DNA from: an uncultured Peptostreptococcaceae bacterium
GTDB taxonomy: Bacteria; Bacillota; Clostridia; Peptostreptococcales; Anaerovoracaceae
Assembly (NCBI GenBank): GCA_910588185.1
Contig: CAJUQR010000001.1
Coordinates: 248,001 to 312,000 of the forward strand
Direction: 5' to 3'
Length of the DNA: 64,000 bases
The notes below the pieces were generated by a model. The model was not told where the DNA came from, did not search any database, and saw nothing but the letters and a program-made list of their open reading frames with translations. Numbering within the stretch: position 1 is the stretch's first letter; every line of letters begins with the position of its first letter. Shown here piece by piece: positions 1-8,725 of the stretch. The position numbers and the translations under genes were made by a program.

Positions 1-526
1 AATCGAGAACCGGATGCGTTGGACGCAGTATTATGTATTCTTCAATTTCTGCATGATTGCAATAAACTGTTCGAGGAATAACCGACTCGTAATAGTGCAT
101 GGCTTCCTCAGGATCGCAGGCATCCATGAGTTCATTGCGATGTCTGCCAACAAAAGAACTCTGCACAAAATTGGCTGAACCCATAAACGCAGAAACAGGC
201 TGCCCGCCTTTGCACCAAATGAACAGATTTGCGTGTTCTGCTGGTTTATCTATTACATAGCTGCACTTCATTGATGCTATCTCGTGTGGAAGCTCAGATG
301 TCACAAGGCTTTGAAAGCCTTCATGAACGCTTACGCTCAAATTATCAAAGGGAACCATGCCAACGATTAGGTTGATTTTTATTGGCACTGCTGTTTTGTG
401 GTATATATTTTTCATATACCATGACAGCATATTTGGGGTGGCGTATGCCGAGAGAATATACAGTTCGTCCACTTCACTCTGGAGGGGATCGAATAATATT
501 TTTTGAGTAGAATCATTTTGAAGCAT
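1..526 (-). CDS. PLD-fold (NgoFVII-type) restriction endonuclease, truncated by window edge
   Basis: Only the first 175 residues are visible because the frame runs off the left edge. I translated it by hand. It starts with ATG after GGAGGTGA, which overlaps the end of the region upstream. His98 in HANLF followed by GSANF (116-120) matches the H-x-K...GSAN half-site of NgoFVII/BfiI-like phospholipase-D nucleases, and closely parallels HGKLY...GSANLG in the complete homologue at 3672-4832. The lysine of the H-x-K motif is replaced by asparagine (HAN). Proteins of this fold cut DNA without metal, usually as dimers. It is the last visible gene of the defence operon. The missing C-terminus prevents any judgement on specificity. 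Confidence 0.7.
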   Translation of the reverse strand, partial: MLQNDSTQKILFDPLQSEVDELYILSAYATPNMLSWYMKNIYHKTAVPIKINLIVGMVPFDNLSVSVHEGFQSLVTSELPHEIASMKCSYVIDKPAEHANLFIWCKGGQPVSAFMGSANFVQSSFVGRHRNELMDACDPEEAMHYYESVIPRTVYCNHAEIEEYIILRPTHPVLD

Positions 527-544
527 TACGCTCACCTCCACAAA

Positions 545-1366
545 TCAGCTAAACAAAGATTTGAACCATGAGCCAAACCTCTTAAATACATTTTCTTTTG
601 TGCTTTCTAAATTTTCACATACTGACGGTGAAATAGATTCAGACTTTTGCTTTTCTTCCTTCTTAGGTGTCAGCCTGCCGACAATTTCACGAGTTGTCTC
701 ACCTGTATACGGATTTTTATAGTTGTCAGTAAGTGACCGCTCCGGCGGAGCTACCAGCAAATATTCCACCAGGTGATTTAGGTGCTTATATAAATCCTTA
801 AATCGAATTCCATAGTTATCGGCCTGCAGATGTGTCTGTGTTCCAGGCAGAACAGTTCCTTTTCTAAGGACAACAGTTGTTGGAACACTTTCTTTTAATT
901 TCGCAAGGGACACTGCTCCTTGATAGCTTACTTTGCCTGTCGGTTGATCAGTGCTGCGATTCCAATCGACAGTGAACATGACAAACAAATGAGAAAGGTT
1001 GTTATCCCTCTGCCGGAAGTTCAATTTGTTCCATTCAATAAGCATCCAGCGGCCGCCGGAACGAGTGCCTTTAACATCGATGCGCCATCCGTTGATCTCT
1101 GCATCCTGGTCATCCCATTGACCGCGCGGATAATAGTTGAAGTCCAATGGCACGTCTATGCTGTAGTTTTCTTTCATCATCTTACTGAAAGCAACCTCTG
1201 CTATTTTCCCTATGAGGTTGTCGCGGGCAATTTCCTTCTCGGATCGTGCCTTTGTCGTGTGCTGTCCGAACTCAATAGCCTGCTGTGATGCGGCACTGAT
1301 CTGAGAAAACTCGCGGCACTTATTTATTTCAGCATCCGTCAGAATAATATTGAACACATCTACCAC
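545..1366 (-). CDS. PD-(D/E)XK-type nuclease, probable restriction endonuclease
   Basis: A 273-residue protein with a likely PD-(D/E)XK core: Glu57 in GKIAEVAF on a helix, acidic residues around 85-90, then IDVKGT with Asp97 and Lys99. This E...D...DxK order is the metal-dependent nuclease signature of many type II enzymes and repair nucleases. The C-terminal third is charged and Lys/Ser-rich and may be a flexible tail. The start is GTG; no in-frame ATG lies close by, and the ribosome site is weak. It follows the Vsr gene by about 20 bases and precedes a PLD-type nuclease, so it is probably one of the cutting subunits of the island. Family name not recognised; the nuclease fold is an inference from the motif. 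Confidence 0.6.
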   Translation of the reverse strand: MVDVFNIILTDAEINKCREFSQISAASQQAIEFGQHTTKARSEKEIARDNLIGKIAEVAFSKMMKENYSIDVPLDFNYYPRGQWDDQDAEINGWRIDVKGTRSGGRWMLIEWNKLNFRQRDNNLSHLFVMFTVDWNRSTDQPTGKVSYQGAVSLAKLKESVPTTVVLRKGTVLPGTQTHLQADNYGIRFKDLYKHLNHLVEYLLVAPPERSLTDNYKNPYTGETTREIVGRLTPKKEEKQKSESISPSVCENLESTKENVFKRFGSWFKSLFS

Positions 1367-1389
1367 AGCAGATCACAACCTTTCAATAA

Positions 1390-1809
1390 TTACTTCCTGC
1401 TTTCAACAGCTTGCAGGATTGCCCCGATGCATTCATCAAGGTGCTTTCGAATCTGCCACTCCCAAAAGCGAAGCACCAGCCACCCCTCATTCTGCAAAGC
1501 CGCCGTAACCTCTCGATCCCTTTCCATGTTTCGTTCAATTTTCGGCACCCAGTAATCACGGTTGGATTTAATGCGCTGATTGCGGTTTTCCCAATCATAT
1601 CCGTGCCAGTAATCAGAGTCGCAAAAAACAGCAATTTTATATTTTGTGATGGCAATGTCAGGCTTTCCGATGAGCTTTTTGTAATTCTTTCTATAACGAA
1701 CGCCCCGCTCCCATAAGGCTTTTCTAAGACGCAGTTCAATTGTGGTATCCTTGCTTCGGATCGCCTGCATATTTCGGCGGCGCTGTTCCGGGGTCAAATC
1801 ATCAGCCAT
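1390..1809 (-). CDS. vsr: Very short patch repair endonuclease (Vsr)
   Basis: 139 residues, typical of Vsr. The N-terminus LTPEQRRRNMQAIRSKDT is the family hallmark, Asp51 in GKPDIAI is the catalytic aspartate position, and CDSDYWHGYDW (63-73) replaces the classical GCFWHGH zinc/active-site segment, so this is a divergent subtype. Vsr nicks 5' of T in T:G mismatches that arise when 5-methylcytosine deaminates, so its presence implies a C5-cytosine methylase partner. None is seen in the visible part of this operon; it may lie left of the window. The gene starts 3 bases after the Z1 helicase stop, consistent with one operon. Confidence 0.9.
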   Translation of the reverse strand: MADDLTPEQRRRNMQAIRSKDTTIELRLRKALWERGVRYRKNYKKLIGKPDIAITKYKIAVFCDSDYWHGYDWENRNQRIKSNRDYWVPKIERNMERDREVTAALQNEGWLVLRFWEWQIRKHLDECIGAILQAVESRK

Positions 1810-1812
1810 GAT

Positions 1813-3672
1813 TTACACTTCCGTTTCATCTGCATCTACAACATCGTAGTAAACGGTGTTGTTCGGCAGTTTGATGTTCGGAACCCAAAGTTCACGTCCA
1901 TTCCAGCCTTTTCTACCGGTCACTTTATACATCGTCAATACGACCTGGTTTGTAAAAGAAGCTCCAAGATTCCAGTCATTCGGAGACAGCAATGCACCGG
2001 TGCCTTTGGCAACATCTCTGCCACGGCGGACAATCAATATGCCTTGTGCGGCTGGCTGTTCAGCGAGAATGGTATCGAGCACGGAAACAAAGCTCTTTAT
2101 GTCAAAGTCCTCGTCTGATATCACATGGGCAAAGATTTCTTTCATTAGACGGAGATTGACTTGATAGGAAAGTTCATCTTCCCCAAATGGAGCCAGAAGA
2201 TTATCCAAAGCCTCAATGCTGTCATTTTCTGGGTTAAACGGATAGTAGTTCGTGCCGCCGGAAAGCATAAAGACCTTTTTATTGTCAAGCACATTCGCAC
2301 GGGTCGGATTCAGTCCCTGCGGATAGAAAATTCTGATATGGTCAGTCCCGTTTTCAACCTGTGCAATGATGGAGTTGTTGGTAGCATTGATATCCGAGAA
2401 CAGCTTATAGAGCGGCTCGTCAATGTACACACGCATCATTCCGGCGTCGCGGTCATAGCCGAACATACGGCTGTGCTGCCACATCGTATCCGCCTGCGGC
2501 TTCTTGCTCGTTCTTGTGTAGTAGATGGTGTGGAGAGACGGGAATGTGACGCCTCTGCCGAGAGTGTTTCCGCCGATAACGATATTAGAACCAACAGAAT
2601 ACTCTTCGCTGGCAACATCATTTTTTCCATTCATCACAAGAACCTTAACTCCGCCGTTCAGAACAAGGCCTCTCGCACAAGCGTATACAACATCAAAGTC
2701 GGCTTTCTGACTCTTCTGCGGATTTAATCCTTGGTATTCCTTTTCGAGTTCGGTTTTAAAGTCATCGTCAATGAACTGGACACACCAATCCAGTTCCGCC
2801 TTAACCGCCCGCTCGTATCTGCTGTGGACTGCCTGGCGGACGCTCGGATGAATTAAGCAGTTGCAGGTTGAGCCGCCCGTCGCAAGAACCTGCCCGGACA
2901 CAGCAAGGTGGTGGAGAACGACCTGTCGTTCCGGCTTTGCAATCGTTTCGAGATAACTGATACAGTCTGCCGTTTCATTCTTAGGAAAGAAAAAGTCTCC
3001 GCCAAGATACCCGTTTCCGGGAGCAAAGTAATATGTAAAATAAGGATGCCAGCCGGACGCCATCGTCTGAAGCAGGATGGCCTGCGGCGTTCCTGTTACT
3101 TGAAGGTATATGCTGCTGGAAGAGCCATTTTTGATAGAATCCAGATATTTGTTAATGGAGGACTGCCGTCCTCTGTTCACCAGCGTGTTAAGGGATGCTG
3201 CGTCAGCCTCGTCATCAACAATGAACAGTGGGTTTCCTTTCATAAAGCCGGTCGATGCGAAAACATTAGCCCACAGCCGAAGAATGCGGACATTCTTCTT
3301 CAGCACAATGATTGCCGGCTGCATGAGCCTGTTTTCGATAAACAGGCCAGAATCGTTTTCTCCGCAGATGCAGAATCCCTGCAGATCTGCCTTGACTCGT
3401 TCAAGCGTCTGCTGCTGAAGCACGACATTATCCGTTGTAAGGAGGACAAAGGCAGGAAAGCCCATATCCGCTGCTTTGCAGATGATGCCGAACATCTGAC
3501 CTGTCTTGCCCGACTGGACATTTCCAAACAGCAGTCCGATTTCATGGCTGCAGAAGGAAAAATGCTTTATATGCTGGTTTCCAACATCCTCCGCAGTCTG
3601 GGAAATGGACTCTGCGAGTCTGACATTTCCTCGATCTGCGATTGTTTTCAGATAAGTCTTTAAGTACGGCAT
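1813..3672 (-). CDS. Z1-domain superfamily 2 helicase/ATPase of a predicted restriction system
   Basis: 619 residues with an SF2-like ATPase layout: Walker A GNVQSGKT (50-57), Walker B IVDDEAD (151-157), a TAT-like VTGTPQA (192-198), GGNTLGRGVTF (367-377) as motif V and QHSRMFGYDR (399-408) as the arginine-finger motif VI. This combination is diagnostic of the Z1 domain, described by Iyer, Abhiman and Aravind in restriction operons that also carry Vsr, PD-(D/E)XK nucleases and MORC/MutL-like ATPases. It probably translocates on or remodels target DNA for the nucleases. Its ATG overlaps the stop of the upstream PLD nuclease (TAATG), suggesting translational coupling. No MORC-type GHKL ATPase is visible in the window. 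Confidence 0.88.
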   Translation of the reverse strand: MPYLKTYLKTIADRGNVRLAESISQTAEDVGNQHIKHFSFCSHEIGLLFGNVQSGKTGQMFGIICKAADMGFPAFVLLTTDNVVLQQQTLERVKADLQGFCICGENDSGLFIENRLMQPAIIVLKKNVRILRLWANVFASTGFMKGNPLFIVDDEADAASLNTLVNRGRQSSINKYLDSIKNGSSSSIYLQVTGTPQAILLQTMASGWHPYFTYYFAPGNGYLGGDFFFPKNETADCISYLETIAKPERQVVLHHLAVSGQVLATGGSTCNCLIHPSVRQAVHSRYERAVKAELDWCVQFIDDDFKTELEKEYQGLNPQKSQKADFDVVYACARGLVLNGGVKVLVMNGKNDVASEEYSVGSNIVIGGNTLGRGVTFPSLHTIYYTRTSKKPQADTMWQHSRMFGYDRDAGMMRVYIDEPLYKLFSDINATNNSIIAQVENGTDHIRIFYPQGLNPTRANVLDNKKVFMLSGGTNYYPFNPENDSIEALDNLLAPFGEDELSYQVNLRLMKEIFAHVISDEDFDIKSFVSVLDTILAEQPAAQGILIVRRGRDVAKGTGALLSPNDWNLGASFTNQVVLTMYKVTGRKGWNGRELWVPNIKLPNNTVYYDVVDADETEV

Positions 3673-4832
3673 TATTCATCAGCCTCCTCTTCCTGGGTCG
3701 CTTCAAATGAAAGGAACCAGACATCGAGAAGATTGCCGTCCTCGTCCTCCATCTTTTGATTCGTCTTTGTCAGCACAAGCGTATCGCATCCGTATGCCGC
3801 CAGCATCTCTTTGGTAATCATTCCACGGCGATCGCGGTCAAGCTGTGTGTCGTTTACAGGAGTGACCAGCCCTGCAGCGGCAAGGCGTCCCTTAATCCAG
3901 CGGCCAAGGATAAGCTCATCGCCGACCGCACTGAACTGCTTATTGCCATCACTCGTAGTGTGAGCCTTGAATGTGTATCCGTCATCGGTGATGACATAGA
4001 ATGTTACATTCTTCTCCGGGTATCCGGGAAGCAGGGTTATGCTCTTGCTCACCGTGAGCTGTGTCTCATACCAGTCGCGGGATTTTCTTGCACTCCTCGG
4101 TGCCGCATAGCTGACATTTAGATTCGACTTTGTGTAGTGCCTGTTGTCGTCCATATGGCGCTCATCAAATGCCGGAACTTTTATCGGAAGCACAAACGAG
4201 ATATCGGTTTTGCGGTGGGCATAAAGTGCAACCTCAGCCTGCGGCACCTGATCCACAGTATCAACGCCGGTCAAAGAGGTGTTGACCTCACGAATAATTG
4301 GCATATCCGTGATATCGGCAATATTGGCAGAGCAAGCATTGCTCTGCATCTTTCGTATAAGGTCGAGCATCTCCCGGCATTCGGCGCGATCGGTGGTCAG
4401 GCTGGACACCTCATACTGTCTGCGATTATTTGCTTCGAGCTTAATTACACCGAGGTTAGCAGAACCGATAATTGCAGACTTCACATCGCCATCTTTATGG
4501 AATACATAGAGCTTCCCATGATACTTGAAAGCACGAACCATACGGATTTCGCCTACTCCAGCGGCTCTCCATTTTTCATTGAGTACCAAAGCAGTCCGGT
4601 ATGTACCCTCCGGCATACCCTCAATATAGTACATTCCCATGACAAGATTGATATGTCTGATGCTATGCTCTGCAACGAGGGCATCCAATTCTTCAAGAGC
4701 TGCTTTGGAAACATAACCGACGGCTATATCCACTCCATCGCAGTCATTGATTTGCTCATTAAAGCAATCCGTCACGGTAACCTGATTTTCATCAAGGCCA
4801 GCCGGTAAGATATCAGAATATAAGAGTTTCAT
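3672..4832 (-). CDS. PLD-fold (NgoFVII-type) restriction endonuclease
   Basis: 386 residues. A single HKD-like site is seen: His105 and Lys107 in HGKLYVFHKDG, then GSANLG (123-128) supplying the Ser/Asn part. One HKD per chain is usual for BfiI/NgoFVII-like nucleases, which act as dimers. The rest (about 210-386) is likely a DNA-recognition region, with a stretch rich in basic and aromatic residues. The ribosome site GGAGG lies inside the 3' end of the XRE gene and the ATG directly abuts that gene's stop. A second, truncated relative sits at the left edge of the window. Target sequence cannot be predicted. Confidence 0.82.
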   Translation of the reverse strand: MKLLYSDILPAGLDENQVTVTDCFNEQINDCDGVDIAVGYVSKAALEELDALVAEHSIRHINLVMGMYYIEGMPEGTYRTALVLNEKWRAAGVGEIRMVRAFKYHGKLYVFHKDGDVKSAIIGSANLGVIKLEANNRRQYEVSSLTTDRAECREMLDLIRKMQSNACSANIADITDMPIIREVNTSLTGVDTVDQVPQAEVALYAHRKTDISFVLPIKVPAFDERHMDDNRHYTKSNLNVSYAAPRSARKSRDWYETQLTVSKSITLLPGYPEKNVTFYVITDDGYTFKAHTTSDGNKQFSAVGDELILGRWIKGRLAAAGLVTPVNDTQLDRDRRGMITKEMLAAYGCDTLVLTKTNQKMEDEDGNLLDVWFLSFEATQEEEADE

Positions 4833-5069
4833 TTACTTGCATCCTCCTTTTTCTTCAGCGGCAGGCTGATCATCTACTGTTTCCATGATGTCTTCCAGAT
4901 GGCAATCCATAGCCTCGCAGATTTTTATCAGAACATCTGTGGTGATATTGTCGCCTTTTCCGAGCTTGGCAATAGAGGCAGAACTGATGCCCGCCTTATC
5001 TCGGAGATCGCTCTTTTTCATGTCTTTATCAATCAGCATTTTCCAGAGCTTGTTATAGCTGATACGCAT
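4833..5069 (-). CDS. XRE-family helix-turn-helix regulator
   Basis: 78 residues; a compact HTH of the Cro/C1 type (KSDLRDKAGISSASIAKL) preceded by a basic N-terminus, followed by a second half ending in an acidic tail. Small XRE proteins of this YozG-like class are often embedded in restriction-modification operons as timing regulators. It has its own strong ribosome site (AAGGAGG, 9 bases before ATG) directly behind the AAA ATPase gene. A plausible operator is the triplicated TCGGTAGG repeat upstream of the operon at 8726-8768, but that link is inference. It is the only XRE-type repressor in the whole foreign segment. Confidence 0.85.
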   Translation of the reverse strand: MRISYNKLWKMLIDKDMKKSDLRDKAGISSASIAKLGKGDNITTDVLIKICEAMDCHLEDIMETVDDQPAAEEKGGCK

Positions 5070-5082
5070 TGTTTTATCCTCC

Positions 5083-7365
5083 TTAATGAATTCCCATCAT
5101 CATGTCATAGTGTTGCTTTTGGTTCATGGATTCAAAAATCATCTCGAAAATATTTCTGCATTCCGCAGCATTGATGCATTCCTCCACATAATCCATTCCA
5201 TCGTTCATACCAATAGAGCTGGCGTTGATATAGGCGAGCATAGCAGCGGCCAATTGGAACTTTTCTTCATCATCGTTGCCGTCTGCATCTTTGAATTTTC
5301 CATCGGCTTTGCCCTGAACCAGGATGGCCTGGCGAAGGCTTGCGCCCTCGTAACCACAAAGCTGCAAGAAGTAATACTCCAGGATTCGACGGATGACATT
5401 CATCAACGGTACGGCAGACTGCACCTCTTTATACTCATCCCACAGAGCAGCGTAGGAGTTCTTGACCGGGTTGATATTCATACGCTCGGTCGGTATATTG
5501 GGGTTTACATCATCACACAGCTTTACCGTGGACTTGGAATCCAGCTTTCTAATCAGATAGTACGAAACATACTCGTACTTGGAAACATAGCTGTATGCTA
5601 TTTCCCGATGGAAATAGGCGTTGTGGGTTAGAATGAAAATTTGTTTAATAAAATTGTCCGGCACAGTTCTGTTTCGATTATCAGCGTTATTCCGGCATAT
5701 CTCAATCATCTGCCGCACCAGGGTGCTGACAATAAATAGTGATCCGCTGTCCATACTGGAAACGGGATCATCGATGACCACGATTTTCTCCCTGGTTTCA
5801 CCCTCGGCAGAGTCGCTGCCGTATACCAGATGATAGAAGTACAGGAACGCAATGAAGTTCTTTTCGCCTTCACTCAAATTATCTGCAATGCTCCCATCAG
5901 GACGGCGAACCTCATAAACATGGTCAACACCGGCTTTGGGCTGAAGGCTGAACCCCTGCATCCCGGAATCACGCAGCATAGCATTGATGCTTTCCTTTGC
6001 GGTTTCCGTTTCGACCGTCTGTCCTCGTAGAGATTTTAATGTAGTTTTAATGTCTTCCAGGGTTGCATTGTGGGTAGCAATTTCAGTGTCAAGGGCAGAC
6101 AGTTCATCGACAATCTGGGCATCGCTCTGCTGATAAGCCGCAATCACATCTTTAAGTCGGAAAGACAGTAGTGAGAAGGCTTGTTCGGTGCATTCAGCCC
6201 TTTTCTTTGGACCAGCATCCACAATAGCGTTGTTTGCATCAATCAGTGCATTAAAGTTATCAATGATAGCCGCCAGTTCATCCAGAATCGGTGCAATATT
6301 AGAGAGTTTTGCCGTTGCGGCCGGATTCTCGATTTTTGCCTTGATTGCCTCAATGTTTTCCTGAATAGCCGCCTTGAGGACTTCCAGCTTGTCCGTGTAC
6401 GGCTTAACATCAATCTGCGGATAGACCTCGCTCGGCATATTTTGAAGAGGTACAAACAAGGCATTTGCTGTGCTTTTATAAAGGTTTAGGAACGTAGATA
6501 GCTTCTGTAGATTATCCTGGTATCGGGTGTCAAAGCTGTCAACTACCGTCTGTTCAAAATCATCCGGAAGACCTCTGCCACAATAAGGGCATTTTCCATC
6601 GGCATTGTGGGAGAACTCATCGTGGCCTTGACGCATCCATTCGGTTGCTCCAATCTCTCGTAAAAATCCAGCGAGTTCGGTATCTGCACTGTTTACAATG
6701 GCAACAGCCAATATTTCGCTTCCGGGAATGGTATCCATGACCGCAGTATTGTCGATAGTGGCAAACCGCTGGTATCTCTTTGCCGTTTCAGAGAATGCCG
6801 AATCGTACAGCCTACGGAATTCCTCTATGTCAATATTCTGAGGTGGATGCCTTAATATTTCTTTGGTGAACTGTTCGGATTTTCCTTTTCCGGATTGAGT
6901 TTTTGCGAATTCTTCTCGGAATTCCTTTTCCCGGTTCCAGCACCCCTTATAAAAATCCTTTCGCAGTCTTTCTTGAGCTGTGGCCTGCTTTGTTCGCTTA
7001 TCGGTTGCTGCGGTCAGTGACTTCTTTGTGGCAGACCGTTTCTCGGTCAAATCATCGATCTGATTTTGAACAGTTGCGTTTTGCGCATTAAGGGTAAATA
7101 CCCCTTGCAAATTTCGGTAGCTTCTGAAATTTGCATCAATGAAATCCTGGTTGTACACCAGGGGCAGATAGTCAGCCGCTGTTCTGCCAGAAGCATAAGT
7201 TACGCCTTCACCACTTAGGATTGCCTTGGCAATTGTAGATTTACCTGTGCCGTTATTACCAAAGAAAAAATTAACATAGGTAGGCTCGATGTGACAGCCT
7301 GTTCCTTTGTAACTTGCTTCCAGCAAATCGATGCGGGTAATTTCTGATGAAATTTTAGAAGTCAT
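5083..7365 (-). CDS. AAA_13 ATPase with zinc-hook-like motif, RloC/PrrC-like
   Basis: 760 residues. ABC/SMC-like ATPase split by a long helical insert: Walker A GNNGTGKST (36-44), signature LSEGEKN (497-503), Walker B VVIDDPVSSMD (529-539), H-loop THN (His581). CPYC at 259-262, in the middle of the coiled-coil insert, matches the zinc hook that separates RloC from PrrC. After the H-loop there is R659-x3-E663 followed by His752, the same residue types in the same order as the Arg-Glu-His triad of PrrC/RloC anticodon nucleases. Known RloC cuts the tRNA wobble base when DNA is damaged or restriction fails. Length fits RloC. Nuclease activity here is inference; a plain AAA_13 ATPase is the alternative. 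The start overlaps the upstream gene's stop (ATGA). Confidence 0.72.
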   Translation of the reverse strand: MTSKISSEITRIDLLEASYKGTGCHIEPTYVNFFFGNNGTGKSTIAKAILSGEGVTYASGRTAADYLPLVYNQDFIDANFRSYRNLQGVFTLNAQNATVQNQIDDLTEKRSATKKSLTAATDKRTKQATAQERLRKDFYKGCWNREKEFREEFAKTQSGKGKSEQFTKEILRHPPQNIDIEEFRRLYDSAFSETAKRYQRFATIDNTAVMDTIPGSEILAVAIVNSADTELAGFLREIGATEWMRQGHDEFSHNADGKCPYCGRGLPDDFEQTVVDSFDTRYQDNLQKLSTFLNLYKSTANALFVPLQNMPSEVYPQIDVKPYTDKLEVLKAAIQENIEAIKAKIENPAATAKLSNIAPILDELAAIIDNFNALIDANNAIVDAGPKKRAECTEQAFSLLSFRLKDVIAAYQQSDAQIVDELSALDTEIATHNATLEDIKTTLKSLRGQTVETETAKESINAMLRDSGMQGFSLQPKAGVDHVYEVRRPDGSIADNLSEGEKNFIAFLYFYHLVYGSDSAEGETREKIVVIDDPVSSMDSGSLFIVSTLVRQMIEICRNNADNRNRTVPDNFIKQIFILTHNAYFHREIAYSYVSKYEYVSYYLIRKLDSKSTVKLCDDVNPNIPTERMNINPVKNSYAALWDEYKEVQSAVPLMNVIRRILEYYFLQLCGYEGASLRQAILVQGKADGKFKDADGNDDEEKFQLAAAMLAYINASSIGMNDGMDYVEECINAAECRNIFEMIFESMNQKQHYDMMMGIH

Positions 7366-8030
7366 CGAACCACCTCCTCCGGGGGAACCGGCACATTCAG
7401 AATGCCAGCCTCTCTAAACGCCTCAAATAGATTTGTTTTATGGACAGACCACGCACTGTGGTTCAAGTCCGTTATGGCACAGTCCATGTTCAAATCAAAG
7501 AATACTGCGTTCCTGCGGTCACACAGCTTCTGCTGATGGATCGGTGCAATGGGCTGAAAGACAATTTTTACTTGTTTTCCATCTACGCGCACTTTTTTGA
7601 TATATGCATACATGGCCCATTGGTTTGGGTCAGTCACGCCTTTCAGTTCTGTGTTTTCCCGGCAGATAATTGCAGGAAAATGCTTCAGTTCCTCTATGCC
7701 TGTATCGGAGAGAGTGGAACAGCGATCAAATATTTCTGAAGGAACATTATATTTTGTCAAAGCCCTGCTTGTCTGGACGGTCACGACATTGGTTGTGAAT
7801 ACATCCTCATCGCAGGTGACAATAAGCTGGTAATATTCTCTGCTGAAAGTCTGTACCGCAATCATCTGCTCAGCGCTATTTCCACCAGCAGACAGGGGGG
7901 TATTTATATTGTAATTTACATTTACCACGCCACCGGCCTCATTGGTTACATGAAGATTGGTTTTCCCGGTTTGCTGCAAAGTGGCGGCGGTTGGCAGTAC
8001 ACTCTGCGGACTCATTATTTCATTGCTCAT
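7362..8030 (-). CDS. Uncharacterised protein with N-terminal Asn-rich beta motif
   Basis: I do not recognise this protein. I chose ATG at 8030 (222 residues) because GAGGTGG sits 7 bases before it; a TTG five codons upstream lies too close to that site. Residues 22-46 carry a polar, alternating stretch (TNEAGGVVNVNYNINTPL) with the same character as the C-terminus of the preceding protein. The rest looks globular alpha/beta with a Cys and several Trp residues, no signal peptide and no membrane span. It is translationally coupled to the AAA_13 ATPase (ATGA overlap), so it is probably an obligate partner, perhaps a sensor or adaptor. No catalytic motif was found. Confidence 0.6.
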   Translation of the reverse strand: MSNEIMSPQSVLPTAATLQQTGKTNLHVTNEAGGVVNVNYNINTPLSAGGNSAEQMIAVQTFSREYYQLIVTCDEDVFTTNVVTVQTSRALTKYNVPSEIFDRCSTLSDTGIEELKHFPAIICRENTELKGVTDPNQWAMYAYIKKVRVDGKQVKIVFQPIAPIHQQKLCDRRNAVFFDLNMDCAITDLNHSAWSVHKTNLFEAFREAGILNVPVPPEEVVR

Positions 8031-8041
8031 GTTCTGCCACC

Positions 8042-8707
8042 TCAAAAGTTAAAGTTCATTGTACCATTATTCGTCAGATTAAAGTTGTTCTCACCATTTT
8101 GAACTACATTGGTCTGATTCTGAATAATGGTTATTTTTTTATTTCCCTCGGCGGCACCTGATGGCATATCGTCATCCCCGACCTCCGCTTCGGGCTGTTC
8201 TGCTTTCTTTTCTTCGCTCACCAGTTCAGCCACAAAAGAAGTGAACCCCTCGACTACAGCAGCTCCTGTTGCATTGGCAATTCTCTGTCTTTGTTCCTCT
8301 GCCTTCCTTTTCGCACTCTTTGAAGTGCTTTTGCGTTTTGTCGAAGCGGCTTCAGTAATAATGTCTCTGAATAGGTTTGCCAGAAGCTCAGAGACATTAT
8401 GGGCGGTGATCTCCGGCAAATGCTCACAGAATTTTTCACAAAGCGTGTCTCTGGTGGAGTCCTGGAATTCATTACAAAATGCAACAAACTCTTCTGGCTC
8501 AAGATAGGGGCTTAATTTCTTGGCAATTCTACTTATTCCGGTATTTCCATTGTAATAGGACTTATAAGTGTCCTCGCCAACTTCCTCCAGCACCTCACGA
8601 CCATCTTCTATGATTATGGCGTCAAAGAGGGTTTTCACGAAGGCATGGGTACTACTGGCGCCACCGATTACGGGGTGCATTAACTGTGCAAACTCATGAA
8701 ACTTCAT
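8042..8707 (-). CDS. Uncharacterised protein with C-terminal Asn-rich beta motif, first gene of defence operon
   Basis: 221 residues in three parts: a folded, mostly helical N-terminus (1-125) with YYNGNTGISRIAKKL, similar in feel to N-terminal domains that recur in Firmicute defence proteins (recollection, not tested); a basic then acidic linker (126-188); and a C-terminal tail (190-221) of alternating hydrophobic and Asn residues, for example NVVQNGENNFNLTNNG. Such tails resemble beta-arch or amyloid-signalling motifs that pair with a matching motif in the neighbouring protein; here the next gene has one. ATG follows GGAG by about 8 bases. The gene has an extended -10 promoter about 145 bases upstream. 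Function unknown. Confidence 0.6.
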   Translation of the reverse strand: MKFHEFAQLMHPVIGGASSTHAFVKTLFDAIIIEDGREVLEEVGEDTYKSYYNGNTGISRIAKKLSPYLEPEEFVAFCNEFQDSTRDTLCEKFCEHLPEITAHNVSELLANLFRDIITEAASTKRKSTSKSAKRKAEEQRQRIANATGAAVVEGFTSFVAELVSEEKKAEQPEAEVGDDDMPSGAAEGNKKITIIQNQTNVVQNGENNFNLTNNGTMNFNF

Positions 8708-8725
8708 TTTTTCATCTCCTATTAC

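Noticed and set aside
920..1288. Plus-strand frame of 122 codons opposite the PD-(D/E)XK gene
   Set aside because: No ribosome site, no recognisable motif, and it lies wholly opposite a gene with a clear nuclease motif.
2161..3663. Long plus-strand frames opposite the Z1 helicase
   Set aside because: The minus-strand frame has the full set of helicase motifs; the plus-strand frames have none and no start signals.
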